From Dietzia timorensis (lineage in GTDB: Bacteria; Actinomycetota; Actinomycetes; Mycobacteriales; Mycobacteriaceae): a stretch of DNA of 64,000 nt. Below, piece by piece: positions 61,284-64,000 of this stretch; positions within the stretch are counted from its first letter, which is position 1, and each line of letters begins with the position of its first letter. The notes below the pieces were generated by a model that was given only the letters and a program-made list of their open reading frames with translations, was not told the DNA's origin and ran no database searches. The position numbers were made by a program, and so were the translations under genes. The stretch is from positions 372,001-436,000 of the forward strand of contig NZ_CP015961.1 of assembly GCF_001659785.1 (NCBI RefSeq), in the 5' to 3' direction.

Positions 61284-61425
61284 CAGATAGGGCTAGTGGG
61301 TACGCCTAGTCCGGCGATCCGGTACTTCGATTCCGGCGACTCGGTACTCCTTAGGGCGGGCGGGGTGGTCTGCTCGGGGTGAGGCGGCGCGACTGCGCCG
61401 CTTCTTCCTATTTGAGGAGGCTGAT
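61284..61425. repeat. IS21-type left end with repeated motif
   Basis: CCGGCGATCCGGTACTTC and CCGGCGACTCGGTACTCC at about 61312-61350 are near-identical units, as in IS21 ends. A GAGGAGG ribosome site at about 61413 precedes the istA fragment. Confidence 0.6.
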
Positions 61426-61926
61426 GTGGCCGAGTACAAGGCCATCATGACGTTGGCGCTGGCCGGGCATAGCTACAGCGAGATCGTCGCCGCCGTCGGG
61501 TGTTCGCGTCGGGAGATCGCGGCGGTGAAGAAGACGATCACCGCGTACGGCATCACCGCCGGCCAAGCGTCGTCGATGAACCCGGCCGAGATCGCCGGGA
61601 TGTTCCCCGACGGGCGCAAACGCGTCTCGGAGGACTACACCAAGCCCGATTTTGATCGGGTGCTGGCGTCGATGAAGTTCAACCGGCACTTCACCATCCA
61701 GCAGGCCTGGGGCAAATATCTCGCGGACCCCGTCGGGGCCGGGAAGAAGTACGGGTACTCCCAGTACTGCGCCCTGTTCGCCGACCACGCCCGCATCAAG
61801 GACGTCGTGGCCACGCTGCATCACGAACCCGGCAGGACGATGCTGGTCGACTGGGCCGGCGACACCCTCGAGGTCCTCGACGCGGTCACCGGTGTTTGGG
61901 ACGCCTTTCGGAAAGCGCGGTTCTGA
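61426..61926 (+). pseudogene. IstA N-terminal fragment (IS21 family)
   Basis: 166 residues from a GTG. Helix-turn-helix AGHSYSEIVAAVGCSRREIA and the start of the rve core (PGRTMLVDWAGDTLEVLDAV) are present. After VTGV the frame loses homology and soon stops inside the end of the next IS21 element. The catalytic core is incomplete. Confidence 0.85.
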
Positions 61927-61936
61927 TGATCGGGTA

Positions 61937-61981
61937 GCGGTCGGACGGGCATCGGATAGCGGCATCTGCCCGTCCGACCGC
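61937..61981. terminator. Hairpin near the left end of the third IS21 element
   Basis: GCGGTCGGACGGGCA (61937-61951) and TGCCCGTCCGACCGC (61967-61981) are perfect 15-base inverted repeats around a 15-base loop, just downstream of the istB stop. It may terminate istAB transcription and form part of the terminal repeat array. Confidence 0.7.
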
Positions 61982-61988
61982 TGGGCCG

Positions 61989-62747
61989 CTATGGCGTTGC
62001 CGTGGCGAGGTGCCGTCTCATGTTCGGGCCGTCGAGGGCGATGATCTCGGCGCCGGCGACGATCCGGTTGAGGATCGATTCGGCGATGACCGCGTCTTGG
62101 AGCGACTTGTACCAATCTGGCGGATCGAACTGCGAGGTCACCAGCGTCGAGCCCCGCCCTTCCCGAGCGGCAAGGATGTTGAGCAGCTCCGCCGCGGTGT
62201 GCGGAGCCACCGGCGTGGTCAGGAAGTCATCGAGAACCAGCAGGTCGCAGTTGTGCAGATCAGTGAGGAAGTCCAGCCTGCGCTGCGAGGTCGGCTCCAG
62301 CACGGCGAGCCGGTTGGCCAGGTCGTCGAGCCGGAAGAACCTCGCGGTGTAGTACTTTCGGCACGCGGCATTGAGCAGCGCCTGGGCGAGGTAGGTCTTG
62401 CCCACGCTGGACTGGCCGAGCACGACGAGATTGCGGGTGGCGTCGATCCATTGACAGCTGGAAAGTCGTGCGATTAGCTCGCGGTTGACGTTGCGGTCAG
62501 GCAGGTAGCGGATCTCTTCTACGCAAGCATCAGGGTTTGGCGATCTGGAGGCCTTGAGTAGTTTCTGGGTCCGGCGTTCCTGCCTGGCCGTGATCTCTTT
62601 GTCCAGGGCGTGGAAGATCTTCTCCGAGAAGGTCCACTCGTCGCAGGCGGGATCGTTGGCCAAGTCGATGACGGTCTGGCCGAACGCGGTCATCCGCAAC
62701 TGGGTGAACAGTGGCATGTCGGCGTCGGTGAGATGACGATCAGTCAC
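61989..62747 (-). CDS. istB: IstB-like helper ATPase (IS21 family, third element)
   Basis: 252 residues from a GTG at 62747 overlapping the istA stop (GTGA). Walker A GQSSVGKTYLAQ, Walker B LLVLDDFLTTPV, and the sensor segment TLVTSQFDPPDWYKSL are visible. It differs from the IstB at 720 in both ends and core, so it belongs to another IS21 subgroup. The longer open frame upstream is shadow of istA. Confidence 0.92.
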   Translation of the reverse strand: MTDRHLTDADMPLFTQLRMTAFGQTVIDLANDPACDEWTFSEKIFHALDKEITARQERRTQKLLKASRSPNPDACVEEIRYLPDRNVNRELIARLSSCQWIDATRNLVVLGQSSVGKTYLAQALLNAACRKYYTARFFRLDDLANRLAVLEPTSQRRLDFLTDLHNCDLLVLDDFLTTPVAPHTAAELLNILAAREGRGSTLVTSQFDPPDWYKSLQDAVIAESILNRIVAGAEIIALDGPNMRRHLATATP

Positions 62748-64000
62748 TGCAGCTCCTCCCGCCCCGCGGTGCCGCTGCTCGGGCCTCCGGTGAGGACGGC
62801 GAGGCTGAACTGCTCCGGCCCGGCCAGATGCGCCCCGGTGGTATCTCGCCGATCCGGCGGTACCGCTACAGGCGTTGCGGTCGCCGGCGTCGTCGCTGCG
62901 GTCGTGGTGGTGGGTCGAGCGGCGGCCTGGGCCCTCAGGGCCGCCAGCTGCTGCTTGACGGCGGTGTAGCTGATCGCCCGGCGTGAGGTCTCGGAGACCA
63001 GCTGCCCGCAGGCCCGCTCGAGCAGCATCTTGTTGTCCCCGCGGGCCAGGGCGAGGATGTTCTGGCACGAGCGGTAGCCCTGAGCCTCGATCCGCTGGCG
63101 ATCCAGGACCTCACTGATCGCGGCCACGGTGTGCGGTCCGATCTTGTGGGCCTGGCGCACGAAATACGCCCGCGACCACAGGTCCGATGACTGCAGATGC
63201 TGCGCGGGAACATGGTCAGGGTCGGTCACGAAGGCGTGCCGCCTACCGGAGACGGCGTGGGAGGCGATGACCTCCCCGCCAGCCATGACAGTGAGTGTGG
63301 GGCCGGTGATCTTCACATCGACGTGCTGGCCAGCGAAGGTGTAGGGCACCGAGTACTTCACCGTGGCGATCTCCACGTGGTAATCCCTGTTGACCTTGGA
63401 CTTCTTCCAGATGACTGGCTGCCAGCGGGCCTCGGGAAGGTCGAACAGTTCCGACTGCTCGTGCTCGGTGAACAGCTCCCGGCGGCTGGTCTTCTGGCCG
63501 CGGAACGGGGTCCGGTCGTTGATCGCCTCGACCTCGGCGGCGATCGCCTCGTTCGCATCGTCCAGGCTGGCGAAGCGCCGATCGGCCAGCCGTCCGATCA
63601 CCCAGTTGGTCACCACCTTCACCCCGGCCTCGACGTTGCCCTTGTCTGTCGGGCGCACCGGCCGAGTGGGCACGGCAGCGGTCTGGTGGTACTCGAGGAA
63701 GTCCCGGTACTCACGGTTGACCTCGCGGGCCCGGTCACCGCGGGCGATCTGGTTCGACGCCGTGGAGGCGTTGTCGGGGACGATCACCTGCGCCGCGCCG
63801 CCGAAGTACTCGAACGCCTGCAAGTGCGCGTCGAGCCAGTTCGGCATCTTCTCGTCCAGGCAGCCGCAGGCGAAGACCATCCCCGAGTACGGCAGCGATG
63901 CCACGAACACCGACACTGTGGTCTTGGTGCCGGTGACGGGATCGAAGATGGCCATCTTCGTGCCCGCCCAGTCGACTTGCATCGTGTGCCCGGGCACGTG
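62744..64000 (-). CDS. istA: IstA-like transposase (IS21 family), 5' end outside window
   Basis: At least 418 codons, open to the window edge. MQVDWAGTKMAIFDPVTGTK (first Asp), VIVPDNASTASNQIARG (second Asp) and RPTDKGNVEAGVKVVTNWVI (Glu) form the DDE core, followed by the barrel domain (YSVPYTFAGQHVDVKITGPT). The N-terminal helix-turn-helix, about 100 residues, lies beyond position 64000. It ends in an Ala/Thr-rich stretch with poly-Thr/Pro before the overlap with istB. Confidence 0.92.
   Translation of the reverse strand, partial: HVPGHTMQVDWAGTKMAIFDPVTGTKTTVSVFVASLPYSGMVFACGCLDEKMPNWLDAHLQAFEYFGGAAQVIVPDNASTASNQIARGDRAREVNREYRDFLEYHQTAAVPTRPVRPTDKGNVEAGVKVVTNWVIGRLADRRFASLDDANEAIAAEVEAINDRTPFRGQKTSRRELFTEHEQSELFDLPEARWQPVIWKKSKVNRDYHVEIATVKYSVPYTFAGQHVDVKITGPTLTVMAGGEVIASHAVSGRRHAFVTDPDHVPAQHLQSSDLWSRAYFVRQAHKIGPHTVAAISEVLDRQRIEAQGYRSCQNILALARGDNKMLLERACGQLVSETSRRAISYTAVKQQLAALRAQAAARPTTTTAATTPATATPVAVPPDRRDTTGAHLAGPEQFSLAVLTGGPSSGTAGREELQ

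Overview
The window is high-GC DNA from an actinobacterium. The pca, pht and fln/dbf-type genes have the actinobacterial arrangement, and the aldehyde/alcohol genes include an NDMA-dependent (mycothiol-type) alcohol dehydrogenase. A rhodococcal, gordonial or Terrabacter/Nocardioides-like host is likely. The sequence looks like a large catabolic plasmid or an equally mobile chromosomal island: at least eleven insertion-sequence copies or fragments, three site-specific recombinases and a KfrA-like plasmid protein lie in 64 kb.

Layout. 1-4.3 kb: edge of a membrane-anchored small protein, a complete IS21-type element and a serine recombinase. 4.3-8.9 kb: pcaHGBL on the minus strand with divergent pcaR, which convert protocatechuate to 3-oxoadipate. 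9.3-12.1 kb: an MFS transporter gene split by IS1380 copy A with a 4-bp target duplication, so that exact removal restores the frame. 12.2-20.6 kb: a phthalate operon with dioxygenase alpha and beta subunits, a small accessory protein, ferredoxin, ferredoxin reductase and a class II aldolase-type decarboxylase, with an IclR regulator, an aldo/keto reductase, a truncated MFS protein and an alpha/beta hydrolase. 20.7-22.1 kb: an ISL3 fragment fused to an IS481 fragment. 22.4-29.2 kb: a second operon with an SDR, a ring-hydroxylating dioxygenase, a small accessory protein, a meta-cleavage-type hydrolase, a two-subunit LigAB-type extradiol dioxygenase and a ferredoxin, next to a LysR regulator. 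Its content and order match what I recall of the fluorene (fln/dbfA) operon of Terrabacter DBF63.

Together the three blocks give a linear route. Angular dioxygenation of a fluorenone-type substrate, dehydrogenation, meta cleavage and hydrolysis give phthalate; the pht genes give protocatechuate; the pca genes give 3-oxoadipate. The last steps (pcaIJ and pcaF) are not in the window.

29.2-31.6 kb: IS debris, then a zinc-ribbon protein, an XRE protein and a frameshifted tyrosine recombinase. 31.9-40.8 kb: a TetR-controlled acyl-CoA (beta-oxidation-like) cluster bracketed by a repeated sequence that includes a recombinase-core-like inverted repeat. 41.0-44.8 kb: plasmid-type genes (HEPN/Abi protein, KfrA-like protein with iterated operator, small membrane protein, HNH nuclease, broken resolvase). 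45.0-57.3 kb: an IS-rich zone holding IS1380 copies B, C and D, an IS256 fragment, an ISL3 copy interrupted by an IS3 element, a BtrH-like gene, a hotdog thioesterase and an AraC regulator split by IS1380 copy C. 57.6-60.3 kb: NDMA-type alcohol dehydrogenase plus aldehyde dehydrogenase with a strong terminator. 60.4-64 kb: a decayed ISL3 copy, an IS21 istA fragment and another IS21-type element that leaves the window.

The most interesting new object is a pair of roughly 100-residue proteins, one in each dioxygenase operon directly behind the beta subunit. They share an NEF...LESLTW...PFGP signature and have no recognisable cofactor site.
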